Below are positions 9,256 to 21,024 of a DNA stretch of 64,000 nt, one piece after another. Source of the DNA: Centroberyx gerrardi (taxonomy: Eukaryota > Chordata > Actinopteri > Beryciformes > Berycidae); the NCBI RefSeq assembly GCF_048128805.1, contig NC_135998.1, forward strand, positions 28,417,492 through 28,481,491, in the 5' to 3' direction. A program made the position numbers and the translations under genes. Position 1 is the stretch's first letter; the number at the start of each line of letters is the position of its first letter. A model generated the notes under the pieces. That model did no database searches. It had not been told where the DNA came from and saw only the letters and a program-made list of their open reading frames with translations.

Positions 9256-11493
9256 ATGCTTCATCTGCTGCTCAGTGTGTTCGTTTTTGTTGAACATCTC
9301 AACGATGGTACGGAAGTATAACAGCTTGACCAGCATTTGGTTTTACCTTTGGGAGTATAGGCCTAGCTGTGATTTAACATATCTCCCATCTATTTTGTTA
9401 CAGTTAACTGCAGTCCCATATGGGGAGCTGATGCAGGTACAATTTAGCTTCACCCAGGATTGTACACGATGCTGAAATGTGATCTTCTTCATGTGTCCCT
9501 GTTGTTCTCTAACCTACAAACCTGCATTACAGCACTTAATGGAAATTGGCTCATCAAGACCTTGCATTACATGGAGACTAACCCTGAGACTTTGGAAGGT
9601 AAATTTAGATCTGTATGTTAGAATTCGTAATTGGGAAGAGGAGAGAGCGCTATTTTAATGTTTCCATCACACTCTCTACAGAACTGAGGGATGACTATGC
9701 AGTCTTGGAGGGGGACATTGTGTTGCCAGTGAGTGAAAATGCTTTTATTCATGAATTTTCTTCATTCATGAATTGGGAGTCTGAACAACAACACATGTTG
9801 CATTGGACTTGAACTCTGACTGCTCAATACCTGTATGCTCTACAAGTGTTTGTATGCGTGAGTATACTTTTTCTTTCTTTTTTCTTCTAGTCTGACAGGA
9901 ATGCGGTGGATCACAAATGGCCAGAAGACAAGGTGCCATATGCCATCAGCCCAGAATTAGGTCAGCAGTCTCCTACCATTACTGTTTGTGTATGCAGTAA
10001 AATATGTGATCACTGGTCACTCGTCTTTCTGTACATTTCCCAGTCAGTAGGACAAATGACTTCCTGGCGGCAATGAAGATGGTGTCAGAGCACACCTGTG
10101 TAACCTTCCACAGTCGAACCACTGAAGCAAACTACCTGTTCTTCAAAACCAGCCAGGGGTGAGTGCTGAGGAACATTGAATCAGATTTTGAATGTTGCAT
10201 CAATCATCATCCTATTGCAACCAACCGTTCAACTCTCTCATGTTTCCTAGCTGTGCTTCCTATGTGGGCTTCATGGGTGGAGAGCAGCCTGTGTTTGTTG
10301 GGTCCGTCTGCACCGTGGGCAACATCTGCCATGAGATTCTTCATGCGCTGGGCTTCCACCACGAACACACACGGACAGACCGTGAAAAATACATCACAAT
10401 CAATCTCCATAATATTATGGAAGGTAGTGTCTTCATGCACATGTGTATAATTTATTCTGATTTGTGGGTTGCTGGTTTTGTGATGAGCCTTGTTGCTGGT
10501 TACTGTCCATGTGGCCCAGTCTGATTTCAGGGTATTTGTTGCAGGAAAGAAGAGTAACTTCAATGAGCAAAATGGCAACACCTTCAGCCTTCCTTATGAC
10601 ATTACTTCCATCATGCACTATGGAAGGTAAAGCACGACTCAGGATAAAACATCAGGGCATGTAAAGAGGTTGGGAGTACCTTAGACTATTTTACATGCTG
10701 TGCAGTGTATATGTAGTATGAATAGTGTTTCCGGGGCGCCCCGGTGGCTCACCGAGTAGAGCGCGTACCATATAAGGCTCAGTCCTTCCCGCAGCGACCC
10801 GGGTTCGAATCCACCCCGCGGTCATTTGCTGCATGTCCTCCCCTCTCTCTCTCCCATACCTTCCTGTCTCTCTCTCACAGTGTCTCTGTCAATAAAGCAT
10901 AAAAAAGAATAGTGTTTCCATTCTTGTGTTTTGGCAGTGGCTTTTTCTCAGCGAATGGCTTGCCCACCATCATACCAAAGAAAGATGAGAAGAACATGGG
11001 ACAAAGGACTCACATGACAGAGGTGGACATGCAGAGGGTCCGCCAACTCTACAACTGCGGTGTGTACGCAGTCTGTATGCCTAATATGTTTTACTTGTTT
11101 GGGTACTGTTGGATGTTATAGACTGCTAACACTCTTTACAGTGATACACACAATTCTAATACATGTGCAATGTTTAATTCACCTCTCTTACCTCTTCACT
11201 CCCTGCCAGATGGTAAGGAAAATCCAACGGCAGCTGATTGGAGACAACCTGGTAAAATTAGACATGCCAGCCTTTGGAGGCAGGAAAATCCAACTAGTAG
11301 TCAGAGTCTTTTCAGTGATCTGTCTGCCACCAAGACCACCGATGGATTCAACCAGTCCTCTGCCAGTCCTCAACTGGAGAAGGATCTTATCCCTGCCTCT
11401 GCATCTCCATCTCCCATGATGCAGCAGTCAAACATTACCACTAGAGGGCACAAAGACACCAGCAGCACAGTGAAAGCAGCAGCTCAGAGCTGA
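9256..11493 (+). CDS. Astacin-family zinc metalloprotease (six-cysteine type)
   Basis: Ten coding exons: 9256-9307, 9404-9436, 9533-9598, 9682-9728, 9891-9960, 10044-10158, 10251-10423, 10545-10626, 10938-11059 and 11210-11493. All are GT-AG and every phase matches, giving 347 residues. A hydrophobic signal peptide (about residues 1-16) precedes a short propeptide with an LEGDI aspartate-switch motif (D62). The catalytic domain begins near residue 67. The zinc site is HEILHALGFHHE (155-166) and the Met-turn is SIMHYG (207-212, Tyr211). Cysteines at 148 and 154 just before the zinc site are the extra pair of fish C6AST astacins, which include nephrosin and hatching-enzyme relatives. A Ser/Thr-rich tail of about 95 residues replaces CUB/EGF domains. 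It should be a secreted endopeptidase. Its neighbour suggests an ASTL-like relationship, but the substrate is unknown. The exon 1-2 boundary is the least certain. Confidence 0.9.
10733..10906 (+). mobile_element. tRNA-derived SINE in astacin intron 8
   Basis: The head contains a Pol III A box (TGGCTCACCGAG) and a perfect B box (GGTTCGAATCC). The body is CT-rich and the end reads AATAAAGCATAAAAA. A perfect 13-bp target duplication, GAATAGTGTTTCC, flanks it (10720-10732 and 10907-10919), so the boundaries are exact. It is in the same orientation as the host gene and ends 31 bp before exon 9. Confidence 0.93.
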
Positions 11494-11710
11494 ACAACCT
11501 TCACACTGGCATTACTGTGGGACTCTGAGACGTGGACCCCAGGAGGCTAAAAGTGATTTCAGCTCCTAGTATACCTAACTTTGTTTGCCAACTAGTACTT
11601 ACTTCACTTTATGTATTTTTCATCATCATTGAGGTAGGTTTGAGATTCACCTCTCATTCGTGACTGCAAGATCCGTACTAAAGAGAAGAAGCCTGTTCTC
11701 TTTACCCAGT

Positions 11711-11716
11711 AATAAA
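11711..11716 (+). terminator. Astacin gene polyadenylation signal
   Basis: AATAAA lies 218 bp past the stop codon, followed by GT/T-rich sequence (about 11733-11755) that suits a downstream element. Confidence 0.75.
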
Positions 11717-11739
11717 GTTTATACTGTTGATACAACTTG

Positions 11740-12675
11740 GTTTTGTTTTTTCTCCTCCATGGGCATGTTTTCACATTTCAGACACTATAGCAAGCTGAAA
11801 TTTGAGTTTATGAATGACTTCTATTAATAAATGAAACATTACTTTCCAAAATGACACCCCTGAAATTGTTAGCCAGTTTGAACAGGTTAGAGGAAAGGGT
11901 TTAGACACCTATTGCGGTTTAGACTACTATTAAAACTGCCATTGAGTACAATACTCAGATTTTTTTTCCCATGTGGCTCCTGGTGTTCTTTCGATGAAAG
12001 CTTTTGATTAGCACATTGCTGAGGTGTATGTGTGTCAAGAAAGAAACATGGAAATCTGCTATTAAGATGACTGAGACAATGGGGTGCTGACAACAATTGA
12101 GACCTATTTAAAGTTACAAACACTAACATATATGGTCATACTGTTCATTTAAAAGATTCATGTACAATTTCTCAGATAGATCACACCTTGTTGTCTACAT
12201 AAGATGCCAATGTGAAATGCTCTTAACATCTTCCCCCATTAAAGGGGCATCAAGTCATCTACGACCTTTATCGACCTCTATCGGTGACCAGTAGGCCATG
12301 CAACACCATCAATAGAACTTATCGACTCTGACACAGCGGTTTGAGACTGAGACTTTTAGCCTTGGTAGCCAAGCCATCCTGTGATGCCAGGAGCTCGCTC
12401 GCAGCACCGTCCTCCATAGTTACGCAGTTGAAAATGCCAGTAGGAGGAGGGAGGAGGGGGGTTAGAAGTCTTGAAATTGCAATGGGAGGTTTTGAAGTGC
12501 ACTCTCCAAAACAGAGTACGGGCTGGAGAGTGAGTTCTGAAAGCCAGAAATCTCAGCACCTGGCAAAGTAATTGTTGAGTTACTGCTATTGATCAGCAAC
12601 TCTATCAACCCCCTTTCCAAGGTTATGTCCTGCAAATTGAATGTAGGCTATACATGTGATTCTGTGAACTTGAAT
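11740..12675. other. Intergenic, no gene seen
   Basis: Unique-looking sequence between the astacin gene and the repeat at 12.68 kb. The short ORFs at 12341-12571 have no recognisable domain. Confidence 0.5.
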
Positions 12676-12679
12676 GTAA

Positions 12680-12682
12680 TAT

Positions 12683-12724
<42 letters not shown>

Positions 12725-12860
12725 TTATTTATACTTTTCAAAACAAACGTTACAAAGTGCTTCACACAAACAAATCAAAACAAAGGCGATAAAAGCAAAA
12801 GTTCATCAGATAAAATGTCAAATAAAGCATGTTTACATTAACATAAAATACAAATAAATA
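12680..12860 (-). repeat. LINE 3' tail, reverse orientation, with (ATA)n
   Basis: An (AAT)n tract at 12683-12723 is followed by a 'tttatttatactttt ... gttacaaagtgctt' pattern. This is the reverse complement of a CR1/Rex-type LINE 3' end, like that at 7.45 kb. No coding part remains. Confidence 0.5.
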
Positions 12861-14350
12861 AAATAAAGAGAGTAGAGTGATTATAGAAAGGCCTTCCAAT
12901 AAAAATATGAAATATAGGCTATGTATGGCACGGTTGCACTTTGCATTGTCTTTTCTTACATTCACTGTCTCAGTGAACGTACGAATGTTTGTTATGTGTC
13001 AGAGCAATTTGTCACCAGCCTACCAGCATGACAGTACAAGGAGCTTAACATTTGCCAGTTAACATTACGACAAATGACCCATTTGTAATTGAATTTATAG
13101 CTGGTCTCAGAGGAGGCCTGGAAGAGATGACTTTACCTTGCTGTATTGTCTGTTTGACATCTTCTGATATTGGGATTTAGCTCAAACGCATCACTACAGG
13201 GGAAGACTGGAGACATAACATTCACATTCAAATCCCTGGTTGTCCATGTAAATATCTCAGCTCTAAAATTGAATTAGGCTTTCTGCTGCACACCTCAAAT
13301 ATCAGCTCTCTGTTAACTTCCAGTAAGAACAAACACAAACGGAAGCCATACACCCAGATCCTTATTGTTCTGTATGAGAAGGTCCCATTTCCTCCATTTC
13401 CTATTCCAACTTTCAATGGGCTGGTGCCATAAAACCTGATATTCTTTAGACATCTACATACATCTACTGTATATGACCCTTAAAACCTCTGACAGTTAAG
13501 CATGTTTCCATTCTAAATATATTTTATATTTATCAATATCACTGAGACATTTTTCTATTATTGAGGTGCTGAGAAGCAAGATGCAGTGGCATAAGACCTG
13601 TATGTAAATATGGCTGTAATTGTCCTTTAATCACAGCAGCCTTGTGGTGACAGAGTAGCCTATTACAGAAAACCAGTTCTGGCCAAATATGCACAGCTTA
13701 CAGAATGGAAATGATGAAGAGGTGTCTGGGGTATTTATTACAGTATGTGGCAGAGAATTTTGACATGGTCTGGGGCACACAGGGAGTCTGCAGCTTAGAC
13801 AGTAGCTGATGGATAATTCACCTTTCCTCTTTCCTATAGCCTTTCAACTGAGATGAATGAGGGGCAGAGGTGAGAGGTTTCCTCCGACACCCTCTGTCAT
13901 CACATTTCACACTTTACCAAACAGGTCGATGTTAGCTGATAACTCTTCTGAGCTCCATTTCCCAGGGATAAAACGTATAGATATATTACTAATGTTGCAG
14001 TTACTTATTTTTGAAGTTAAACACAAAAATAAAACTTAAACTGGATATTGATCAATGAATAGTTATTTAAAATTTAAAGTCGTAATCATAAATTATTGAT
14101 GATGGTTTGACGTTGCCAGCATTTGGCACAGCATCCAGTCAGCATAAACTGCAAAGGTAGCTGACGTGAACAAAACAGAAGAGATATTGATAGGGTGGCA
14201 TGGCATCTGGATTCCCTGTTTCTGTCCGTATTGAGAGAAGCGCATCACAATATATGGAAAACTCAACGGTGTCAAGTAGCGCTATATAAAAGTTAACCAA
14301 TTTTTTTTTTTAAATGCAGGAATTAACTCATAAGTATGGAAAAAATAAAA
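12861..14350. other. Intergenic, upstream of the receptor gene
   Basis: No exon or repeat family is recognised. Because it lies directly upstream of the receptor promoter it may hold regulatory sequence, but nothing visible proves this. Confidence 0.4.
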
Positions 14351-14360
14351 GGAAAGATAA

Positions 14361-14368
14361 AGACGTCA
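14361..14368 (+). promoter_or_regulatory. CRE-like site upstream of the alpha-2 receptor
   Basis: AGACGTCA differs by one base from the cAMP response element TGACGTCA. It lies about 150 bp upstream of the TATA box. Function is inferred from the motif only. Confidence 0.4.
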
Positions 14369-14513
14369 CATTCTTCTTCTTGTATGGATCTTGACCCACA
14401 CACAGAGGGGTTTGTGTGTGACGCAGAGAGGCGCACACTTCGCTCCGACCCTGATTCCCAAGCGCTCAGCCAGTGTGGAGAGGTTGGAGTCCAGTGCAAG
14501 TGGCGCGTCAGTG

Positions 14514-14520
14514 TATAAAG
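14514..14520 (+). promoter_or_regulatory. TATA box of the alpha-2 receptor gene
   Basis: TATAAAG sits in a locally GC- and CpG-richer segment (about 14400-14620). Transcription should begin near 14545, giving a leader of about 900 nt before any splicing. No other TATA-like site in a CpG-rich context is seen between here and the start codon. Confidence 0.6.
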
Positions 14521-15048
14521 GAGCGCGTCCTCGTTATCCAGCGGCTCTGAATATCAGCATCGGCTCCACATCCTCATCTGCCAGTAGAGTCTGTCTCCAG
14601 CGCCCGGAGTGACATGATAAACCAGGACCAAGACCATACACGGATATATCATGAGATTTTTTTCTTTTTCATTTGTGGCTTTGGGATCTGAGACAGCCAA
14701 CCTACTTATTTTGAAAACTTTGCAGTATGTGCCGGTCTGTGTTGTTGGTTTCTTCATCAAGACCAATAGTTTAATTATCGCGTAACTAGATTTCTGTGGG
14801 TTGTGATCCGTTTATTCTTCACTGCCGATCCATTGCTTTTTACCCAGTCTCTGGAAATCAAAGCCTTAAGAGTGGACTTTCTGCCTGAAACTGTTGGACA
14901 GCCGATGTTATATTACCTGGTATTAGGTTCCTGGAAATGTTGCATAGACTACCTGTGAGAAGAACAACTTTTAAAGTTCTTAATTGAAACAGTTTTTATT
15001 GACTGCGCTGATGCGTGTTGCTGTGAAGCTCTTACCACATATATTCCA

Positions 15049-15236
15049 GTGAGTACCACCAGATAGATTTCTGCTAGTTAATTTTATATTTTTTTTAAGG
15101 ATCTAGCACAAGACTGATTTTATTTGCAATTTACTGAGTAAATGCAAAATAACAGTTACTGCAATCATTCTGCAATATTGGGTGTAACTTATTATATCTT
15201 GACCAATGGCTATTGAAGTTTGTCTCTTTCTTTTAG
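15049..15236 (+). other. Possible 5' UTR intron of the receptor gene
   Basis: A good donor (CCA|GTGAGT at 15049) and an acceptor with a pyrimidine tract (TCTCTTTCTTTTAG ending 15236) bracket an AT-rich segment. Splicing would shorten the leader by 188 nt but would not remove the uORFs at 15282 and 15346. Confidence 0.4.
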
Positions 15237-15281
15237 ATCTCTCTCATCCCCAGTGTAAAGATCACAACACTTAGACTGACA

Positions 15282-15401
15282 ATGGCACTGCTTCTCCATC
15301 CCAGCCCCTCTTCTTTACTGGGCAAATACTGTTCCTTAATGGCTTATGGCAGCAGCGTCCTCCTTTTCTGTCTCTCATTCCATACAGACTCCTTACTTTA
15401 A
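15282..15401 (+). promoter_or_regulatory. 39-codon upstream ORF in the receptor leader
   Basis: The uORF start has A at -3 and G at +4, a strong context, and it ends 42 nt before the receptor start codon. A second uATG at 15346 opens a frame running to 15609 that overlaps the receptor start out of frame. Both would be expected to reduce receptor translation if they are in the mature mRNA. Confidence 0.5.
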
Positions 15402-15443
15402 TGAGAGACCATTAATAAAGTTGTCCTCGTTATCGCCACCACC

Positions 15444-17030
15444 ATGGCAGCTGCCCCAGACGCAGCATGCCTGTCTGAGCTGGGCGGACCCATTAACAGG
15501 AACATCAGCCTCATCTCTGGCACCAGACCCTGCAACCAGAGCACCATCAGGACCCCGCCCTACTCCCCACAAGCCACCACAGCCTTCGCTACTGCCATCA
15601 CTTTCATGATGATCCTGACTATTGTGGGAAACATCCTAGTCATCATCGCCGTCCTGACTTCCCGATCCCTCAAAGGGCCTCAAAATCTCTTCCTAGTGTC
15701 TCTGGCTGCGGCGGATATTTTAGTGGCCACACTCATCATCCCCTTCTCCTTGGCTAATGAGCTACAGGGCTACTGGGCATTTAGTTCCCTTTGGTGTGAA
15801 ATTTACCTGGCACTGGATGTTCTGTTCTGTACGTCCTCTATTGTCCACCTGTGTGCAATAGCGCTGGACCGCTACCTGTCAATCTCACGGCCTGTCTCCT
15901 ACGGCGCCAAGCGTACTCCCTCACGCATTAAGGCAGCCATTATTGTAGTGTGGCTGATTTCCGCAGTCATTTCTTTCCCTCCTCTTCTCTCCCTGGACAA
16001 GAGTGATGGAGGTGAGGAGGTGTGTGAACTAAACAATGAGCGCTGGTATATTCTGTACTCGACCATTGGCTCCTTTTTTGCCCCGTGTGTGATAATGATA
16101 CTGGTGTACGTGAGGATCTATCAGATTGCGAAGCAGCACACACGCTGCCCGCCGGGAGAGAAACATAAAGAGGTGGCAGGGAATGCCAATGCCGCAACCC
16201 CTAAACCTGCGGTGAGGTCAGCGGACCAGTCACAACAGAACGGAGAGCAAGGAGAAAAGACTGCTAACGAACAAAATCCCTCAAATCCCTCCCCATCGTC
16301 CCTTCATGTCCCACCTGAGGACACTACCAGCCAGGACACTCAGCACCATCATCCCCTCGCAGGTACTGCTCCAGTCCATACATCCGCCTCCTCCCCTTCA
16401 ATCCCCCATCAGGACAGCCAGCTCCACTCGGTTGTTGACCGTAAAGAGCCCCAGAAACATCCCGACAAAGGGGGGAAGACACATACGGACGCGCTTCACG
16501 ATGACACCTCAAGTTCTGGCTCTGAGGCTGAATTGGAGACGGGGGGGAAAGGTTCCGTAGGCGAGAATGGCAAAGGACCAGCAGAGGTGAACAAGGCTGA
16601 TCAGCACACAAAGGGATCATCCCAAGGCAAAGGGTTCAAAGTTCAGGTTCTAAATTTGGCCCATAGGTACAAAAACACTGTGGCTACGTCATCTGGCACC
16701 AAAGTGGTACCTGAGGGAACACCTAAGGTCCAGGGCACGCCCATGTCCCGCCGCAAGGCAATGGTGAACAGGGAGAAGCGCTTCACCTTCGTCTTGGCTG
16801 TGGTGATGGGAGTGTTTGTGGTCTGTTGGTTTCCCTTCTTTTTCTCTTATTCTCTGCAGGCCGTGTGCCCCGAGACTTGTACCCTCCCCGATCCCTTGTT
16901 TAAATTCTTCTTTTGGATTGGCTACTGCAATTCCTGCCTCAACCCAGTGATATACACTATCTTCAACAAGGACTTCAGGAAGGCCTTCAAGAAGATACTG
17001 TGTAGGGACACTAAGGGTACGTTCTTCTAG
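15444..17030 (+). CDS. adra2d: Alpha-2 adrenergic receptor, probably 2D subtype
   Basis: A single uninterrupted 528-residue coding exon, as in other alpha-2 receptors. The start has a near-perfect Kozak context (GCCACCACCATGG). Seven membrane segments are clear. TM2 has D91, TM3 has the amine-binding D125, and C118 pairs with C194. DRY is at 142-144, TM5 carries S206 and S210, CWFP is at 461-464, NPVIY at 500-504 and a palmitoylation-type Cys at 520. Sequons at N20 and N31 mark a glycosylated N terminus. The third intracellular loop is very long (about 231-443), with an acidic Ser cluster (353-365) suited to GRK phosphorylation. The receptor binds adrenaline/noradrenaline and couples to Gi. 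Subtype: the loop after DRY reads '[19 protein letters not shown]', unlike the DRYW..(E)YN..RTPRRIK of 2A, 2B and 2C, and the N terminus is longer than in mammalian 2B. This favours 2D, with 2B the alternative. TM7 has NSCLNP instead of NSSLNP. Confidence 0.93.
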   Translation: MAAAPDAACLSELGGPINRNISLISGTRPCNQSTIRTPPYSPQATTAFATAITFMMILTIVGNILVIIAVLTSRSLKGPQNLFLVSLAAADILVATLIIPFSLANELQGYWAFSSLWCEIYLALDVLFCTSSIVHLCAIALDRYLSISRPVSYGAKRTPSRIKAAIIVVWLISAVISFPPLLSLDKSDGGEEVCELNNERWYILYSTIGSFFAPCVIMILVYVRIYQIAKQHTRCPPGEKHKEVAGNANAATPKPAVRSADQSQQNGEQGEKTANEQNPSNPSPSSLHVPPEDTTSQDTQHHHPLAGTAPVHTSASSPSIPHQDSQLHSVVDRKEPQKHPDKGGKTHTDALHDDTSSSGSEAELETGGKGSVGENGKGPAEVNKADQHTKGSSQGKGFKVQVLNLAHRYKNTVATSSGTKVVPEGTPKVQGTPMSRRKAMVNREKRFTFVLAVVMGVFVVCWFPFFFSYSLQAVCPETCTLPDPLFKFFFWIGYCNSCLNPVIYTIFNKDFRKAFKKILCRDTKGTFF

Positions 17031-18305
17031 ACCGGATCCTCTAAAAATGAGGGTGGAACGTATATTTTTATGTTTTGAACAGCCATGGGACTGAAGGACC
17101 TTTATGCTAAGATGACAAGTAAAACGTCATTGCTTTGCTTCTTTCTATATTTGACGGGGACAGAACTGTATTTCTGGAGCATCACCATAAGACTGACATA
17201 TTAAGGAGAACACTGTATTCATTTTCCAAGCTGCCTGTGCTCCTGTTTGGAGGTTGTTAGGTGAGTCATCTCGGGGCACTGGCGAAGAGTGGATTTCAAA
17301 AAGCCACAGTCGAATCACTCCTGGTGTGTAACATGGACTTCTGGGATTACTGCATTTTTCAAGTGGCTGAATCAATTATCTTTCATGTTAATTATAAATA
17401 TAATGTAATTGTATCGCTAATGACTATGAAGAAGAATGATTTGATTATATTCTGGAATGGAAGTCAATAGGATGCAGTGTATGTGCTTGGTAATTTGAAG
17501 AGTACAAACAGATCTGTGTGTGTGTGTGAGTGTATGTGAGTGTGTGCGTGTATGCATGAGCAGGTGGGAATTGCCTAAGGGTCTTACTGGAAGAGGACAA
17601 ATATCACTAAGTGTCCTTTATCAGAGATAAAATAGACACACAAGGAACACAGGATCAGAGCAATTGCAAGCCTTCCTCTCTGTGCCTCTGCCTCTCTCTG
17701 TCCTTCTCTCTGTCTCTCTTTCTTTCTCTTTGTCCAAAGCTGTGACTTGGGATGTGCGTTATGATGGATATTCCTAGTCGAACCTCACACAGAGGGATGA
17801 GGACTAGATTGTCTCTATGTGATCCCTGGGATGTTACACCTCTCCCTGGGAACTGCTCATTAAGGCAATAGCCAGAAGCGTCAGTGAGAAAACTAGAGCA
17901 GGAAAACTGAGACAACCAGAGAAGGTCGGATGAAAGATGGGAACTACATGTGAATCTGATATAGTAAAAATGCTAGGAGGGATTGACAGCTAAGCTGGCT
18001 TGCTTCCCCCACACTTTCTATCTTTTCGCCCCTTTAACATTTTTCTGTTCTAACGTGACATTTTGTGAGGTGCCTGTGCATGTTATGGGTTAATTGCTGT
18101 TGCACAGGCATAGACAGAGGTGTGTTGTCATGGAGGCTTGATGGATACACAACACCTAATGAATACGATGGCCAGTCAGTCGCGTACCCTTTCAGTTCGC
18201 TCTCTGCCAAAGCAATAGAGACTCTATCCAAACCCAGCGTTGACCCCGGCAACGAGCAAGATCACCGACAAAGATACTTTTCACTCTGAACTGATCTGAT
18301 TTTGC

Positions 18306-18336
<31 letters not shown>

Positions 18337-18890
18337 GAACGCACGTGTTTATGAGTGTGTTTGCAGTTGCATGTTTAGAAATGCACTTATCATTTCAAAG
18401 CCAACGGAAACTTACTTGACTGAAGCAACTCGTACTGTATAAACATGAAAAGTAACATTGATGTTGTCCCTGACTAAACACATACGACTGTGTTGTGTTT
18501 TGACACATTCAATTGTATTTAATTCGGGACATGTCCTCTGTTATTTCTACACATTTTGCTTTGAGAACATTTTGTAGTTCCTAAATAGATTCTCCATCTG
18601 TATTTAGAGTGCATATGTATTAAACATGCTAAAACTTTGGTTTATGTGTTACGCAGCGTTAAATAAGGAATCAATTTTCTGAATCTGCATTTGCACAGTA
18701 TATGCTTACCGATAAGACAAGATTCTCGCTTTGTTGCTTTGAGTTTGGAATAGTATGTTACAAGGACCACTGAGTAGCCTATTGCTTTGTATTCACTGCA
18801 GTTATCGACGCTGCTGTCTCGTTATGTCCCAGTGCTGTGTTTTTGAAAATGATTAATATAAGGGTTCAATAAAGGATGTGGTACAACTGC
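17031..18890 (+). other. Probable 3' UTR of the receptor gene
   Basis: AATAAA at 18868-18873 is a plausible polyadenylation signal about 1.8 kb past the stop. The stretch contains (GT)n at 17515-17560 and 18306-18337 and no other gene. A shorter 3' end cannot be excluded. Confidence 0.45.
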
Positions 18891-20640
18891 ATCAAGCGCT
18901 GGTACTGGTTGTTTGTTATTTCAGGGGAGAGTGGGTGGGATTGACTGAGAGCACTTACAGAACACAGAATAATGGAATCATACAATTTACCATCACTGCT
19001 TTTTATCAGAATGTTTTTTGAGAATCGGCTTTGGCCTATTCCAAGGGCCTTTGGACAGAATATATAGACTATACTGAGATGGATTTTGAAAAATATCTCG
19101 GCTAAAGTAGACCTAAAGTGGTGTGTGTAATGTGTTTTTACCACTGTAGTGAGGCAATACAAGAAAAGGATTTATTCTATTCTTAAGGGTGACCACCCTA
19201 TTGCACACACACAGAAGAAATACCTCATATCTTAAAAATAACCGGCTCCACAGATGGGTAAACCTGTAATATTAATGTACACTTGATAATTAATTGAATA
19301 ATAAGACTTCAACTCAGCCTGTTTAAACACCTGTGAACTACTGACTGTTGAAAAGCAAAACCGATGAAGCCTGGAGGCAAAATGCAATTGCTCCCACGTA
19401 CTTCTTGCAGTAAAGACGCATTAAAGATACGAAATTGATGGAAATAGCTGAAGCCTCTCAGTGTTTGGTATAATTATCATCATGCTCTCAGCAGTACCTG
19501 ATAAGAGCAGGGCACTGACAACATATTGTCTCCGGAGACTCGGGAGTGTCACATTATTTGCATGCGTGTTCATGTATGACGACAGCATCGTAGCCCTGTG
19601 GCATTAGGGCGCCGGAGGTGTTTTACATGTCTCTTTTGATATGACATGTTATGCCTCCACCATTGCATGTGACAGCATTCTTTTCTGTCAGTGGAGATGT
19701 GCAGCACGGGGTCATGAATCAGTTAGCGAGGGAGCCGTACATGCTCTATACTGCCAGCTATCACAAACAGCTTAGTGCAATCAAAAGTGGCATTACACAG
19801 AATATGGATTTAGACACTAGTGCCAATGAGATGTTGTGAAATATTGATTTTATTTCCATCCTAATGTCAAAACTATTGATACTGAGATTAATATTGAGTC
19901 ATTATCAAAAACATACAAAATACAAAAATAGAAACTTCACTGTCTCTTTCTCCCTTGTTCACTCACTCAGTACTAATGTACTGTACAGTATGTGCGTGTG
20001 TGCCCACTTACATGTTTCTGTTGCTTTTGTACATTTCTGCTGGTGCATTCTGGGATTTGGACCTTTAGGACACTTGGCTCCATTTTGGAAGCAGTATGTC
20101 TCAGACTAATTTAGCCATAACATTGCTTTGTACAAGCATCATTGTGCATGTGTGTGTTTGTGTTGGTCTGCCATAGAATTGGCCACTCGGCGTGCAGGCG
20201 AACACAATCCCATGATCGCTTGGCAGGCGAAGTGATGTGAATAATTCAGCTAGATTACATATTGATGCTGCTCAGTCATAAAGATTGCAATGCTTGTATG
20301 GGCGTATTTAAAGTTGTATAATGTCAACCATTTTAAACAATCCGTCACGTAAACCATCCAATTAATTCAGACATGTGCGTCACAGCTATGGAGCACATAT
20401 TTGCAGACTTCTAATTAATCGTAATGGGATGTGTATGTATGAAAGAGTGTGTGTTTGTGTCAGTGTGTGTAACTGTCTGTATTTAAGATGCACTGGACCT
20501 GACAGGAGCACGACTCTTACAAAAAGACAAGTAGACAATCATGTCAGACTCTAGATACCTACAAAGTCATGTCAAATAGAAGAAGACAATGAAACATTAT
20601 AAACCTTTAGCCACATACACACATCACCAACCCCCCCCCC
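18891..20640. other. Intergenic, no gene seen
   Basis: AT-rich, mostly unique-looking sequence without recognisable exons or transposon proteins. It could contain receptor enhancers, but nothing in the sequence alone demonstrates one. Confidence 0.4.
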
Positions 20641-20768
20641 CAACACACACACTCACACACACACATTCACTCACTCACTCACTCACTCACTCACTCACTT
20701 TCTCTTCCTCTCTCTCACTCACTCACCCACACATTCGTTCGCTCGCTCACTCACCCACACTCTCACAC

Positions 20769-20815
<47 letters not shown>

Positions 20816-20965
20816 CTCTCTCTCTCTCACACACACACACCTCAGACTGACATTGATGGCAAATGACAACAGCAAAATTAACCTCTGTCATCAGGACTGA
20901 AGCTGTGACAAGATATTCAAAAGGCACACACCCACACACACAGACACATGCACACACACATGCGT

Positions 20966-21020
<55 letters not shown>
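20641..21020. repeat. Compound microsatellite cluster
   Basis: (ACTC)n at 20666-20699, (CT)n at 20771-20828 and (CA)n at 20968-21020, with shorter CA tracts between. The long frames here are repeat translations and not genes. Confidence 0.95.

Positions 21021-21024
<4 letters not shown>

Noticed and set aside
10733..10806. Possible tRNA gene (A and B boxes present)
   Set aside because: The cloverleaf is not restored, and the sequence continues into a SINE body with an A-rich end and flanking target duplication. It is a SINE head.
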